This document shows, in pieces, positions 15,593-24,473 of a stretch of DNA of 43,723 bases (position 1 is its first letter; every line of letters begins with the position of its first letter). Source of the stretch: Spartobacteria bacterium (GTDB lineage Bacteria; Verrucomicrobiota; Verrucomicrobiia; Chthoniobacterales; Chthoniobacteraceae); the NCBI GenBank assembly GCA_021324395.1, contig JAJPJG010000005.1:1-43723 (forward strand). The letters run 5' to 3'. The notes beneath the pieces were generated by a model, which was given only the letters and a program-made list of their open reading frames with translations, was not told the origin of the DNA and searched no databases. The translations under genes were made by a program, and so were the position numbers.

Positions 15593-17262
15593 GGTGTGGC
15601 GAGGCTGATCGGACCGAGATAGATGACGTGTTGTGTGTTCCAGCGAATCGATGAAAGCGTGTCGACGAACACGCCCGTATCACTGCTCGTTGCGTAGAAA
15701 TAGCCGTGCTGATCCTTAGCGCGCGCCCACATGTCGCGAACACGCGTGCCCGCTTCGAGCAATGGAGCTTCGGGCGGTTTCGTCGTTGGCTGCAGTGTCG
15801 CTTTTTCGCCGGTGCGAATATTCGTCGCGCGCCATCGGCGGCCAACTTCATCGATGAGGTAAAGCTCGCTCAATGTGCCTGCGATGCTCGAAACGACAAG
15901 TGGTGCAACGCCATGGTCGCGGACTTCGCTTGCGTTTAACAAAGCGATTTCCGCGCGTGTTGGAATGATCGTTTCGATCCACTGCGCCTGCAGTGAGCGA
16001 CTCGTGAACCAGTCGCCCGCGTAAAATGTGCCGGAGTTGTCGAAGGTGCGCCGCCTGATGTCAGTGCGATTTTCGAGCGAGATTGGCGCGATGAGCGCAT
16101 CGTCGCGGGTTTGGAATGACGAGCCGCGGAGCATGCCGGTGCGCGAGATTTGCTCTTGTAAAACAACCGCTTTTTTCTCGTCCGGCAAGATTTGGACGAG
16201 TGCGATGCGCGCGCCGGTTCCGCCGAAGCCATCCTGAAAAACAATCAGCACAAACAGCAGCGCGCTCGCGGAAATCGAAATGATTGGCGTCGTCCAGAAA
16301 AGCCGGTGCCGCCGTCCATGACCTGCGAAGACGAACAAATTCACCGGCCCGGCAATCGCCGCGAAAACTCCCATGAAACCGATGAGCAGCGGCACATTCG
16401 CTTTGATCTCGCCGACGATATCGCGCGCCCGCCAGCCGCTCGTGTAGCCCGTCGTCAGTTGTGATTCGAGCGAAGGCCGCAGGGCGAGAATTGTCGAGGC
16501 GGTCGTCTTCACGTCGAGATCTCGAGATGGCACAGCGTTGATGCGCCCGAAACCGCTCGCATGAAAATCCGCGGCGATTTCTTGTGAGCCGCAAACCGTT
16601 AACACTCCACCGCGCGCAATCCAGTCGTGCAGCGCGCCGCGTTGCGCGGTCGAAATTGCGGCGAATTCGTTATCGGTAATCCAGATTGCGTTGATTCCGG
16701 AAAACGCGCGCCATTCCTCCGGCAGATCACTTGCGGCAAAACTCGTTCCATTGAGTTGATGCTTGATACGGGTCAGTTCCGATTCGAGCGCGCTCCAGGA
16801 TCGACCGGAAAGTTTTTCGCTGATCGCGACAAAAGCCGTGAGCGCATTTCCGGAGCGATTGCCGGTAGGAAATTGCGTGCTTGTCGCGCCGTCGATTCCG
16901 TAGCCGGTAACCGTGACACTCAACGGAGAGTAGTAGCTGTTGTCGCCGAGCACGGTGAGGGGAACGAGCAGTTTAAACGTGCGTGCGGCGTTGTTTTGCA
17001 CTTCGAGCTTTGTCGCGAACCGCACGATGTTGTCGCGATACGCAAACGCGGGGCTGCTGAACTGAAACGTCCAGCCCTGCGTGTCGCCCGACCAGTTGTT
17101 GATCGTCACTTCGACGGGCGCATAACCGCAAGGCGGCAGATTGTTGAAGCAGCTCGAAACTTTCACGCTCGCCTGCGCGCCGTGTTCGAGTGCGATGGGC
17201 AGTTGCGTTCTCGCGAGCGCGACGTGCGCAAAGACAATCGCGAGAAAAAAACCGAGCCTCAT
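15589..17262 (-). CDS. Exported membrane protein, GldG/DUF4350-like layout
   Basis: A 557-residue protein with an N-terminal signal sequence (MRLGFFLAIVFAHVALA). A beta-rich periplasmic domain follows, then a GATase/Rossmann-like segment (AIWITDNEFAAIS, IARGGVLTVCGSQEIA). Two membrane helices come next (VPLLIGFMGVFAAIAGPVNLFVF and ISISASALLFVLIVF, about residues 290-350), and the C-terminal half is again beta-rich. I do not know an exact family; the arrangement recalls the GldG-type partners of ABC-2 exporters. Its ATG overlaps the MoxR stop (ATGA) and its stop overlaps the ABC ATPase start, so it is tightly coupled to both. Confidence 0.75.
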   Translation of the reverse strand: MRLGFFLAIVFAHVALARTQLPIALEHGAQASVKVSSCFNNLPPCGYAPVEVTINNWSGDTQGWTFQFSSPAFAYRDNIVRFATKLEVQNNAARTFKLLVPLTVLGDNSYYSPLSVTVTGYGIDGATSTQFPTGNRSGNALTAFVAISEKLSGRSWSALESELTRIKHQLNGTSFAASDLPEEWRAFSGINAIWITDNEFAAISTAQRGALHDWIARGGVLTVCGSQEIAADFHASGFGRINAVPSRDLDVKTTASTILALRPSLESQLTTGYTSGWRARDIVGEIKANVPLLIGFMGVFAAIAGPVNLFVFAGHGRRHRLFWTTPIISISASALLFVLIVFQDGFGGTGARIALVQILPDEKKAVVLQEQISRTGMLRGSSFQTRDDALIAPISLENRTDIRRRTFDNSGTFYAGDWFTSRSLQAQWIETIIPTRAEIALLNASEVRDHGVAPLVVSSIAGTLSELYLIDEVGRRWRATNIRTGEKATLQPTTKPPEAPLLEAGTRVRDMWARAKDQHGYFYATSSDTGVFVDTLSSIRWNTQHVIYLGPISLATP

Positions 17263-18278
17263 ATTTTTGCCGCGCGCAACGTGTTCGGAAGATCGCGATC
17301 CTGCGCGGGAACTTCGCCGAGCAGCGCGGTGATAATGTCCGCAGGTTTGCGTCCATCGAGTCGCGCGGAATAGTCGAGCACGAGCCGGTGTTGCAGCACC
17401 GGAATCGCAACCGCCTGCACATCCTCGAAGCTCGCGTTCATGCGACCGTCGAGCAACGCACGCGCCCGCGATGCAGCGGCGAGGCCGATCGCCGCGCGCG
17501 GACTCGCGCCGAATTTCACGCCTGCCGAAGCCTGCGATGCGCCGGGGTGCGTCCCATCGACAATGCGCGCGATGTAATTCGCAACGACATCCGGCAGGAA
17601 AATGCGGCGGGTGAGCGCGGAAATCTCGAGCAGTTCCTCGCGTGCGAGCACTGGCGCGATGGCGACCGGTTCTCCCATTTCTCGTGATTTAACGATCTGT
17701 TCCAGCACATTTACCGCATTGCGATGCACCTCGAGCTTGAACAAAAAGCGATCGAGCTGCGCCTCGGGCAGCGGATACGTGCCTTCGAGCTCGATTGGAT
17801 TTTGCGTCGCCAGAACGAAAAATGGATCGGGCAGCGCGTGCGTTTCGCCCATGACGGTGACGCGTCGCTCCTGCATCGCCTCGAGCAGCGCAGATTGTGT
17901 TTTGGGCGAAGCGCGATTGATTTCGTCCGCGAGCACGAGATTGGCAAAGAGGGGTCCATGTTGAAACACGAACTGCCGGCGTCCGTCGAGCTCCTGCAAA
18001 ATCGGATTGCCCGTGATGTCACCCGGCAGCAAATCGGGCGTGAATTGAATCCGCTTCGCATCGAGTTGCAGCGCCTGCGCGAGACCTTTGACGAGTTCCG
18101 TTTTTCCAAGGCCGGGCAGGCCCTCGAGCAGCAAATGCCCGCGCGCCAGCAGGCCGGTGATGACGTTGTCGATCAGCGTCTGCTGGCCGAAAAGAACCGT
18201 GTTCAAAGCATCGCGCAGCCGCTGCAATTTCGCGCCGGCTGCGGCGATTTCCGTTTCGCTCGCGTAGTTGTTTGTCAT
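17259..18278 (-). CDS. MoxR-family AAA+ ATPase
   Basis: A 339-residue cytoplasmic AAA+ chaperone-like ATPase. It shows Walker A GLPGLGKT (residues 53-60), the MoxR signature GRRQFVFQHGPLFANLVLADEINRA split around residues 99-123 with Walker B LADEIN, and a sensor segment FFVLATQNPIELEGTYPLPEAQ. MoxR ATPases remodel or insert cofactors into partner complexes containing VWA proteins, and here DUF58 and two VWA proteins lie in the same operon. The start overlaps the upstream gene by four bases (ATGA). Confidence 0.93.
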   Translation of the reverse strand: MTNNYASETEIAAAGAKLQRLRDALNTVLFGQQTLIDNVITGLLARGHLLLEGLPGLGKTELVKGLAQALQLDAKRIQFTPDLLPGDITGNPILQELDGRRQFVFQHGPLFANLVLADEINRASPKTQSALLEAMQERRVTVMGETHALPDPFFVLATQNPIELEGTYPLPEAQLDRFLFKLEVHRNAVNVLEQIVKSREMGEPVAIAPVLAREELLEISALTRRIFLPDVVANYIARIVDGTHPGASQASAGVKFGASPRAAIGLAAASRARALLDGRMNASFEDVQAVAIPVLQHRLVLDYSARLDGRKPADIITALLGEVPAQDRDLPNTLRAAKI

Positions 18279-19540
18279 TTAAAATAGCGTTGCAGGACTT
18301 CGCGTTCCTGCGGAGTCAGTGAGTCGCGCCAGACAGCGTCGCCGCCCTGGCCCGTTGATGAAATCGCGCCACCGGCAACCGGCGTGTTGTCATTTGTTTT
18401 TTTCACCTCGTGCGTGCCTTTGCTGATGCCGAGCACATCGCCGGGCATTGCACGCGAGAGGTCGTCGTTTGAAACCGATTGTGTTTCCTTGCCGTGCAAA
18501 TTCGTCGCGTCGTTTTTGAGATCGAGCGGCACCGACGGTCCGCCGCCGCCGCGACCGCCCGGTGCTCCGTGTTGCGTTAAAAAAGCGCCTTTCGCCTGCG
18601 GATTGACGCCGACGCATTGCTCGCAAACTTTTTCACCGCTCTTCAAATGCTCGCGCAGCTCCGCGATTTGCTCGGCGCTCATCTGCTTCAGCTTGCTCGG
18701 ATCGAATTTTTTCAAGTTTCCGAGCAGCTCTTTGTTCAGGGGCAGATTGCCCATTTCCAATCCACGAATCGCCTTTTGCAACGATTCATCGAGCTGCTTC
18801 AACTGCCCCGGCGGTAAGGTAGCGCCGAGCTTCTCCGCGGCTTCCACGAGATCCGACGCGCTTTGCAAATTGCGCTGCATTTCCTTGAGCGCCTGCTCGG
18901 TTTGCTGGCGCAGCGTGTCGCCAGCTTCGAGGCTGCTTTGGTCATACCAATTATCCGCCGACTGCTTGCGCAAATCGTCGAGCTGCTCGCGCACTTTTTC
19001 CAGAGCCTGCGGGTCGACGAGCTCCGATTTCTGCAACGTCTCCAAGAGCGATTCCACGCGCGAAAATGACACCGGCTCGTCAATGTGTGCGGGCGTCTTT
19101 ACATCGGAAATGTGCAGACGCGCCGCGCCCGTCAGCAGCAACGCGGAAAGCATGAGCGGCAAAAATAAGCGCGCGAAATTCCATCGCGCCGGATCGCGAA
19201 CCGCGCGGCGCGCAGGCCAGTCGCCGACGCCGGAATTTGCGGCGGTAAGTCGATTGTGAAAATGCGCGACATCATCGATCCGCACGAGCGCATCGGTAAC
19301 GTTGAAAAATTTCCGCCGTGCGAAAATCACACACGCCACCGCCGCCAACAAAAGCGCCGCGCCAAATCCCGTCCAGATGCCTTCCGTTTGCATCCGCAAG
19401 CTGCGCAGAATGAGCAGCGCGCCCGCCGCAATCGCACTCGCGATCACCGCCGCCGGCAAAAACAGCTCGAGCCAGCAGGCAATGTTGCGTCGCGTCGCCA
19501 CACGCAATGCGGTAGCGATCCAGTAAGTTCTTTCGCTCAT
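18275..19540 (-). CDS. Coiled-coil membrane protein heading the MoxR operon
   Basis: A 421-residue protein with two N-terminal membrane helices (around residues 25-75) and a third near 128-142. A long Gln/Leu/Lys-rich periplasmic or cytoplasmic coiled coil follows (about 155-310), with a C-x2-C pair (VCEQCVG) near 305. A low-complexity Gly-rich linker leads to the terminal segment WRDSLTPQEREVLQRYF. That last motif is shared with DUF4175-like or similar membrane proteins linked to MoxR loci. I cannot assign a function. It is the first gene of the coupled operon, 63 bases after the histidine kinase gene. Confidence 0.7.
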   Translation of the reverse strand: MSERTYWIATALRVATRRNIACWLELFLPAAVIASAIAAGALLILRSLRMQTEGIWTGFGAALLLAAVACVIFARRKFFNVTDALVRIDDVAHFHNRLTAANSGVGDWPARRAVRDPARWNFARLFLPLMLSALLLTGAARLHISDVKTPAHIDEPVSFSRVESLLETLQKSELVDPQALEKVREQLDDLRKQSADNWYDQSSLEAGDTLRQQTEQALKEMQRNLQSASDLVEAAEKLGATLPPGQLKQLDESLQKAIRGLEMGNLPLNKELLGNLKKFDPSKLKQMSAEQIAELREHLKSGEKVCEQCVGVNPQAKGAFLTQHGAPGGRGGGGPSVPLDLKNDATNLHGKETQSVSNDDLSRAMPGDVLGISKGTHEVKKTNDNTPVAGGAISSTGQGGDAVWRDSLTPQEREVLQRYFK

Positions 19541-19603
19541 AAGTTCCGCAACATTAAGCCGCTCTGCTTACCAGCGCCATATGCAGCCCGTCAACCGTTT
19601 GCT

Positions 19604-20797
19604 TCATCCCTCGAGCAGCCGCACGCGGCGGTCGCGGATGGGAAGGCGGATGGTCAGCGAAATGCCGCGGCCTTCGTTATTCACGATGTCGATTTCGCCG
19701 CCGTGTTCGCGCACGATGCGGCGGACGATGAGCAGCCCGAGTCCGGTGCCGGAGGCTTTCGTCGTAAAATAGGGATCGAAGATTTTGCTCATGTTTTCGG
19801 GCGAGATTCCGCCGCCAGTATCGGTGAAAACGATGGAGACGTGATTGTCGGTGGCGTCGGTTTTGATGTGCAGGATGCCTTCGCTCTTCATCGCCTGGAA
19901 TGCGTTTTTGATAATGTTGTAAAAGGCCTGCTTGAGCTGGTTGCGGTCGACTTCCACGAGCGGCAAATCCGGCTTCAGCTCGCGCTCGACGATGATGTCG
20001 CGGTCTTTGATTTCCGCTGCGAGAAAGAAAATCGATTCGTCGAGCAGCGTGTTGATATTTTCCGGCTGCGTCTGCAGCGGTGCCGGACGGATCGCGCGCA
20101 AAAACTGGTTGATGATGTAATCGAGCCGCGTGATTTCGCCTTTCGCGATGTCGATGGAATCCTGCAAATCGGCGCGCACATTTTCCGGCAGCTTCCGCGC
20201 TTTGCGCTCCATGAGCTGGAGATGGATGTGCAAAGAATTGAGCGGATTTCCGATCTCGTGCGCCACGCCCGCAGCGAGCAATGTCAGTGCGTTGAGCCGC
20301 TCGGATTCGATCGTTTCCTCGGTCGAACGGCGCGTCTCCGTGATGTCGCGCAAAATCATCGCGTAGCCGGCAATGGGAGCGCTGCGCTGCGATTTGCGGC
20401 GCGCTGTGCGCGATTTCCGTTCGGCCTGGTCTTCGTCGAGATTTAACGGAACGACGTAGAAGTTTAAAAACCGATTTTGCGGGTAAAAAACCTCCATGTC
20501 GCGGCTGATGATCCGCTCGGAACTCGCGAGTGATTCCCAGTGCAGCCCCGGAATCCGCTCCGCGAGCAGCCTGCCGGCGCATTCCTCTTTGCTAAAACCG
20601 AACAAACTGCAGGCCGCGTCGTTAACGAACGAGATGTTGCCATGTGGATCGGTCACGATGATGCCTTCGTGAATCGCATTGAAAATCGTTTCGAAGAACC
20701 CTTTCTCCTGCGCGAGCCGGACGAGGTAGCTTTGAACTTCCTCCGGCCCGACGCGGCCGATCCGCTCGATGAGTTTCTGCAAAAATCCGGACTTCAT
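19604..20797 (-). CDS. Soluble PAS-domain histidine kinase, NtrB-like
   Basis: A 397-residue sensor kinase without membrane segments. A PAS domain (about residues 35-155: AIHEGIIVTDPHGNISFVND) precedes a dimerisation/phosphoacceptor helix with GVAHEIGNPLNSL (His180). The ATPase domain follows: N-box NIIKNAFQAM, G1 DTGGGI, F-box YFTT, G2 GTGLGL. Soluble PAS kinases with this H-box resemble NtrB, which controls sigma54-dependent nitrogen genes through NtrC. Next to it are P-II and glutamine synthetase genes with sigma54-like promoters, which supports a nitrogen role. No NtrC-type regulator is present, so its partner must be elsewhere. The start at 20797 is the first ATG and its ribosome binding site is weak. 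Confidence 0.85.
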   Translation of the reverse strand: MKSGFLQKLIERIGRVGPEEVQSYLVRLAQEKGFFETIFNAIHEGIIVTDPHGNISFVNDAACSLFGFSKEECAGRLLAERIPGLHWESLASSERIISRDMEVFYPQNRFLNFYVVPLNLDEDQAERKSRTARRKSQRSAPIAGYAMILRDITETRRSTEETIESERLNALTLLAAGVAHEIGNPLNSLHIHLQLMERKARKLPENVRADLQDSIDIAKGEITRLDYIINQFLRAIRPAPLQTQPENINTLLDESIFFLAAEIKDRDIIVERELKPDLPLVEVDRNQLKQAFYNIIKNAFQAMKSEGILHIKTDATDNHVSIVFTDTGGGISPENMSKIFDPYFTTKASGTGLGLLIVRRIVREHGGEIDIVNNEGRGISLTIRLPIRDRRVRLLEG

Positions 20798-20836
20798 GCG
20801 CGCGATAAAATGGAAGCCATCACACCCGCACTCGCG

Positions 20837-21199
20837 TCAATCGTGCTTCCGCATCCCGGGAGCCGGCGTCGGCCGCGCATTGCTCTCGATCCTAAAAATC
20901 GTCTCGCCTTCCTTCATCAAATCGAGCCGGTCGCGCGCGATCGTCTCCACGTAAGCCGGATCGTTTTTCAGCAAATCGACTTCCCGCGTGCGCTGCGCGA
21001 GCATTTCCTTTTGCTTTGCGATGTCGGCCTTCAACTGCTCGAGACGCGCATTTTGCTCGCGCATGTTTTTCAGCTCCGGCACGAACGCGCAGGCGATCAG
21101 GATGATGACCGCAAAGGCAATCAGCGCGATCATCAGACGATTCAACGAATGCCAGACGCTCTGCTGGCGTCGTTGGCGGAAGTCGCTGTAGTCGGTCAT
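20837..21199 (-). CDS. ftsB: Septum-formation initiator family protein (FtsB/DivIC-like)
   Basis: A 120-residue cell-division protein. The ATG at 21199 gives a short basic cytoplasmic head, one membrane helix (LNRLMIALIAFAVIILIACAF, residues about 19-40), a coiled coil (NMREQNARLEQLKADIAKQ) and the family signature DPAYVETIARDRLDLMKEGE split over residues 86-105. In other bacteria FtsB/DivIC bridges FtsL and FtsQ in the divisome. The frame runs to 21280, but the added residues are unrelated basic sequence. It lies 39 bases upstream of the kinase gene on the same strand and may share its transcript. FtsB versus DivIC naming is a matter of convention. Confidence 0.85.
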   Translation of the reverse strand: MTDYSDFRQRRQQSVWHSLNRLMIALIAFAVIILIACAFVPELKNMREQNARLEQLKADIAKQKEMLAQRTREVDLLKNDPAYVETIARDRLDLMKEGETIFRIESNARPTPAPGMRKHD

Positions 21200-21238
21200 G
21201 GGAACGCGGCATTTTAACGCGGCGAAATGCGTTGTCAC

Positions 21239-21258
21239 ATTTTTCCGGCAGGAAAAAT
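21239..21258. promoter_or_regulatory. Perfect 8-bp palindrome, possible operator
   Basis: ATTTTTCC and GGAAAAAT form a perfect inverted repeat around a four-base GGCA centre, 40 bases upstream of the ftsB-like start and within the divergent spacer to the P-II gene. It could be a protein-binding site or a transcript hairpin. No known regulator motif is recognised. Confidence 0.3.
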
Positions 21259-21355
21259 CACGCTGACGTAAATTGCGCAACCTGCGCGCTGGGCGCGCTG
21301 CATTTTGTGCAAAAAGAGACAGCGTAAAAAATGGCGCTTGGTTTTTCCTCTGTGA

Positions 21356-21775
<420 letters not shown>

Positions 21776-21928
21776 GAATTTGGGAATCGTTTGGCGTGGG
21801 TGGATTTCATTCTCCGCCTAAAGCGCCCGCTGGCACGCCGAATCCGAGGCCGTTCCAAAGCAGGGCACGCGTCCTGTTTTCGCCAAAAGCACGCAACGTG
21901 TGGCGCGGTTCATCGCTTGACGCGTTTT

Positions 21929-22741
21929 TTAGATAACCTCGATCACCAGCGCGGTCGTGTTATCGCGACCGGAGCGCTCGATCGCGGCATCCACGAGCCG
22001 CAGCGCGGGATTTTTCTCCGCTTCGGCAGCGTCGGGCGCGCGCAGGCGTTCGCGCAACTGCGCGTCGAAAAGTCCGTCCACGATGCCGTCGGTGCAGAGC
22101 AAAAACAGATCGCCTTTCTCGTAGCCGACCGAGCCGACTTGCGGCTCGACGTATTTGTTTCCCGCGCCGAGAGCGCGCTGGAGTGCGTTGCGATGCGGAT
22201 GAGCGCGTGCTTCGCGCTCGGTGATTTTTGAGTTCCGAAAAAGCCAGCCGACGTGCGTGTCGTCGTGGCTGAGTTGCTTGATGCTGCCATCGCGTGCGGG
22301 CAAATAGTAAATCCGGCTGTCTCCGATGTGGCCGAAATGCATCCAGCCTGGCGTGAACCAGCACATGCTCAGCGTCGCACCCATGCCGGAGCATTCGTCA
22401 TAGCAACCGCCGAGGTGCATCAGCGCGTCATGGATTTCGCCGAAAAGCTCGGTGAGCACTTCCTCGAATCCAACGGAAAGGCCGACCGCCGATTGTTTAA
22501 AGGCGCGTGGAAGCAGTTTCGTGATTTTTTCCACGGCGATCCGGCTCGCGAATTCCCCGGCGCGTTCGCCGCCCATGCCGTCGCTCACCGCGAAAACGAA
22601 ATCAACCTCGCCGCTCGAAGCCTCGCCGGTTTTTCCGAGGTAGTGGACTTCGTGCGCATTGAATTGGAGGCAAAGAAACGAATCTTCGTTGGTCTTGCGT
22701 TTGCCGCGTTGCGTCTGGCCCGACCAGTGCAGCAACTCCAT
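21929..22741 (-). CDS. PP2C-family Ser/Thr protein phosphatase
   Basis: A 270-residue metal-dependent phosphatase. Motifs in order are KTNEDSF near the N-terminus, VFAVSDGMGGERAGEFAS with the metal-binding Asp and DGMGG, GATLSMCWF, HIGDSRIYY, LLCTDGIVDG, and the terminal RDNTTALVIEV with Asp-Asn. The start is placed at the ATG 22741 (MELLHWSGQTQRGKRK), ten bases after the stop of the mini-kinase-like gene. ATGs at 22768 and 22774 would overlap that gene. It pairs with the kinase-like protein upstream, suggesting a reversible Ser/Thr phosphorylation switch inserted between the nitrogen genes. Confidence 0.92.
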   Translation of the reverse strand: MELLHWSGQTQRGKRKTNEDSFLCLQFNAHEVHYLGKTGEASSGEVDFVFAVSDGMGGERAGEFASRIAVEKITKLLPRAFKQSAVGLSVGFEEVLTELFGEIHDALMHLGGCYDECSGMGATLSMCWFTPGWMHFGHIGDSRIYYLPARDGSIKQLSHDDTHVGWLFRNSKITEREARAHPHRNALQRALGAGNKYVEPQVGSVGYEKGDLFLLCTDGIVDGLFDAQLRERLRAPDAAEAEKNPALRLVDAAIERSGRDNTTALVIEVI

Positions 22742-22751
22742 GCCGGAGGCT

Positions 22752-23168
22752 CTACGATTTTGATCCATCGGCATTTTCGAATCCGGGCAGGATCGTCGCA
22801 AACTCGAAATCGACGAGACAAAAGCGGCCGTCGGACATGCGGTAGGTGACATTGCGCACGTCGGTGTCGTCGTGGCGAACGCCGTAATTTTCCAGCTCGT
22901 CGAAAAGTTCCTTCGTGCGCGCTTCGTCGAGATGCTCGACGCGGCTGCCGCAGCTCGTGGTCACGATGCGAAGTTGATCCGGATAGGTCTCGAGCAGTCT
23001 GGGCACAAATGGACAGTTTTGAGCTTCGAGGTGGCGAAGAATGCGCACTTCATTGGCAAAACGCTCCTCGGCTTTCGGCCCGCGAAAAGTTTTGTGAACG
23101 CGCCCATCGAAGCTGATGCGAACCGTTGCGCGAAGTGTGTCTTTTACCTCATGCACAAGGGGAAACAT
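22752..23168 (-). CDS. Minimal protein-kinase-like protein (138 residues)
   Basis: A very small protein with kinase catalytic landmarks in correct order and spacing: a candidate beta3 Lys26 (VHKTFRG), alphaC Glu40 (RFANEVRIL), and a catalytic-loop-like RHDDTDVRN. In that loop His99, Asp101 and Asn106 sit exactly as in HRDxxxxN, and Asp120 follows in DFE where kinases have DFG. It ends about 16 residues later, so the activation segment and C-lobe helices are missing, and no clear glycine-rich loop is seen. It may be a minimal kinase, a Rio/LPS-kinase-like phosphotransferase, or a regulatory pseudokinase for the PP2C encoded ten bases downstream. Activity is not established. Confidence 0.65.
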   Translation of the reverse strand: MFPLVHEVKDTLRATVRISFDGRVHKTFRGPKAEERFANEVRILRHLEAQNCPFVPRLLETYPDQLRIVTTSCGSRVEHLDEARTKELFDELENYGVRHDDTDVRNVTYRMSDGRFCLVDFEFATILPGFENADGSKS

Positions 23169-23272
23169 GCCTTGCGTAGTGAGTTAGGCAAGCCCGTAAA
23201 AATGACGAAAAGGAGGTTCTACTGGCCGGCGATTTCGATTTTCTTCTTCAAAATTGTTTTCCGCTTGCGAGG

Positions 23273-23288
23273 TGGCATTTCATCTGCT
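23273..23288 (+). promoter_or_regulatory. Sigma54-like promoter of glutamine synthetase
   Basis: TGGCAT-TTCA-TCTGCT has the GG (23274-23275) and GC (23286-23287) doublets ten bases apart. Both conserved blocks are identical to those of the element before the P-II gene. Transcription would start near 23299, leaving a leader of about 95 bases before the ATG. The remainder of the 23169-23393 spacer shows no other clear element. Confidence 0.5.
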
Positions 23289-23393
23289 TACGTCGGCGGC
23301 GCGTCAAAAATCCCCGAAAAAGGATAAAACAAACCAACTCTGAGCCGCTGATTTGACGCCGCTGCTCAAAAAACAACACCACAACCCACAAAC

Positions 23394-24407
23394 ATGGCGA
23401 AATATAAATTGGAATACATTTGGCTCGACGGTTACGAGCCCGTTGCGAATCTTCGCAGCAAAACCACTATCAAGGACTTTGATAGCTTCCCGACACTCGA
23501 AGAGCTCCCGATGTGGGGCTTCGACGGCAGTTCGACGCGTCAGGCCGAAGGCCACAACTCGGATTGCATGCTGAAACCGGTAGCAGTCTTCCCGGACAGC
23601 ACCCGCAAAAACGGCGCGCTCGTGATGTGCGAAGTCATGAACCCGGACGGCACACCGCATCCGTCCAATGCCCGCGCGACCATTCTCGATGATCCCGGCG
23701 CATGGTTCGGATTCGAGCAGGAATATTTCCTTTACAAAGACGGCAAGCCGCTCGGCTTCCCGACGGAAGGTTTCCCGTATCCGCAGGGCCTTTACTACAC
23801 TGGCGTCGGCTACGGCAGCGTCGGTGATGTCGCCCGCGACATCGTCGAGGAGCACATCGATCTCTGCCTCGATGCAGGGATTAACATCGAAGGCATCAAC
23901 GCGGAAGTCGCGAAAGGTCAGTGGGAATTCCAGATCTTCGGCAAAGGCTCGAAGACTGCAGCCGACCAGATGTGGGTCGCGCGCTATATCCTCATGCGCC
24001 TTTGCGAAAAATACGGCGTCGAAATCAACTGGCACTGCAAACCGCTCGGCAAAGACGTCGACTGGAACGGCTCGGGCATGCACACCAACTTCTCGACTGA
24101 TCAGATGCGTGACGTTGGCGGCAAGGAATATTTCGAGAAGCTCATGGCTGCGTTCGACAAATACAAAAACGAACACATCGCGGTCTATGGCCCGGACAAC
24201 CATCTGCGCCTCACCGGCCTGCACGAAACGCAGTCCATCGACAAATTCAACTACGGCATTGCCAACCGCGGCGCGTCGGTGCGTGTCCCGCACAGCTTCG
24301 TCAACAGCGGCTACAAAGGCTACCTCGAAGACCGTCGTCCGAATTCGCAAGGCGATCCCTACAAAATCGCCAGCCGCATTCTCCAGACGATTGCGACTGT
24401 CAAGTAG
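23394..24407 (+). CDS. glnA: Glutamine synthetase type II (beta-grasp)
   Basis: A 337-residue glutamine synthetase that makes glutamine from glutamate, ammonia and ATP. It is of the eukaryote-like GSII class (decameric family): the N-terminal beta-grasp has MWGFDGSSTRQAEGHNSD, followed by FGFEQEYFL, then NAEVAKGQWEFQI and GSGMHTNFS. LRLTGLHET and ANRGASVRVP complete the active site. GSII lacks the C-terminal adenylylation tyrosine of GSI, so control probably works at transcription, consistent with the sigma54-like promoter upstream. A strong terminator follows. The symbol glnA is used generically (glnII in rhizobia). Confidence 0.95.
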   Translation: MAKYKLEYIWLDGYEPVANLRSKTTIKDFDSFPTLEELPMWGFDGSSTRQAEGHNSDCMLKPVAVFPDSTRKNGALVMCEVMNPDGTPHPSNARATILDDPGAWFGFEQEYFLYKDGKPLGFPTEGFPYPQGLYYTGVGYGSVGDVARDIVEEHIDLCLDAGINIEGINAEVAKGQWEFQIFGKGSKTAADQMWVARYILMRLCEKYGVEINWHCKPLGKDVDWNGSGMHTNFSTDQMRDVGGKEYFEKLMAAFDKYKNEHIAVYGPDNHLRLTGLHETQSIDKFNYGIANRGASVRVPHSFVNSGYKGYLEDRRPNSQGDPYKIASRILQTIATVK

Positions 24408-24435
24408 TCAGCCTTAAAGAAACAGTTAACTCCGG

Positions 24436-24472
24436 AGACGCCGCTCTTGCACAAAGGGCGGCGTCTTTTTTT
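24436..24472. terminator. Rho-independent terminator after glutamine synthetase
   Basis: A perfect nine-base stem, AGACGCCGC (24436-24444) with GCGGCGTCT (24458-24466), is followed by a run of T to 24472. It ends glnA and lies directly before the stop of the convergent minus-strand gene, so it may act in both directions. Confidence 0.9.
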
Positions 24473-24473
24473 G

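Noticed and set aside
23304..24350. Minus-strand 348-codon frame opposite glutamine synthetase
   Set aside because: Glutamine synthetase on the plus strand is unambiguous; this frame is an antisense shadow.
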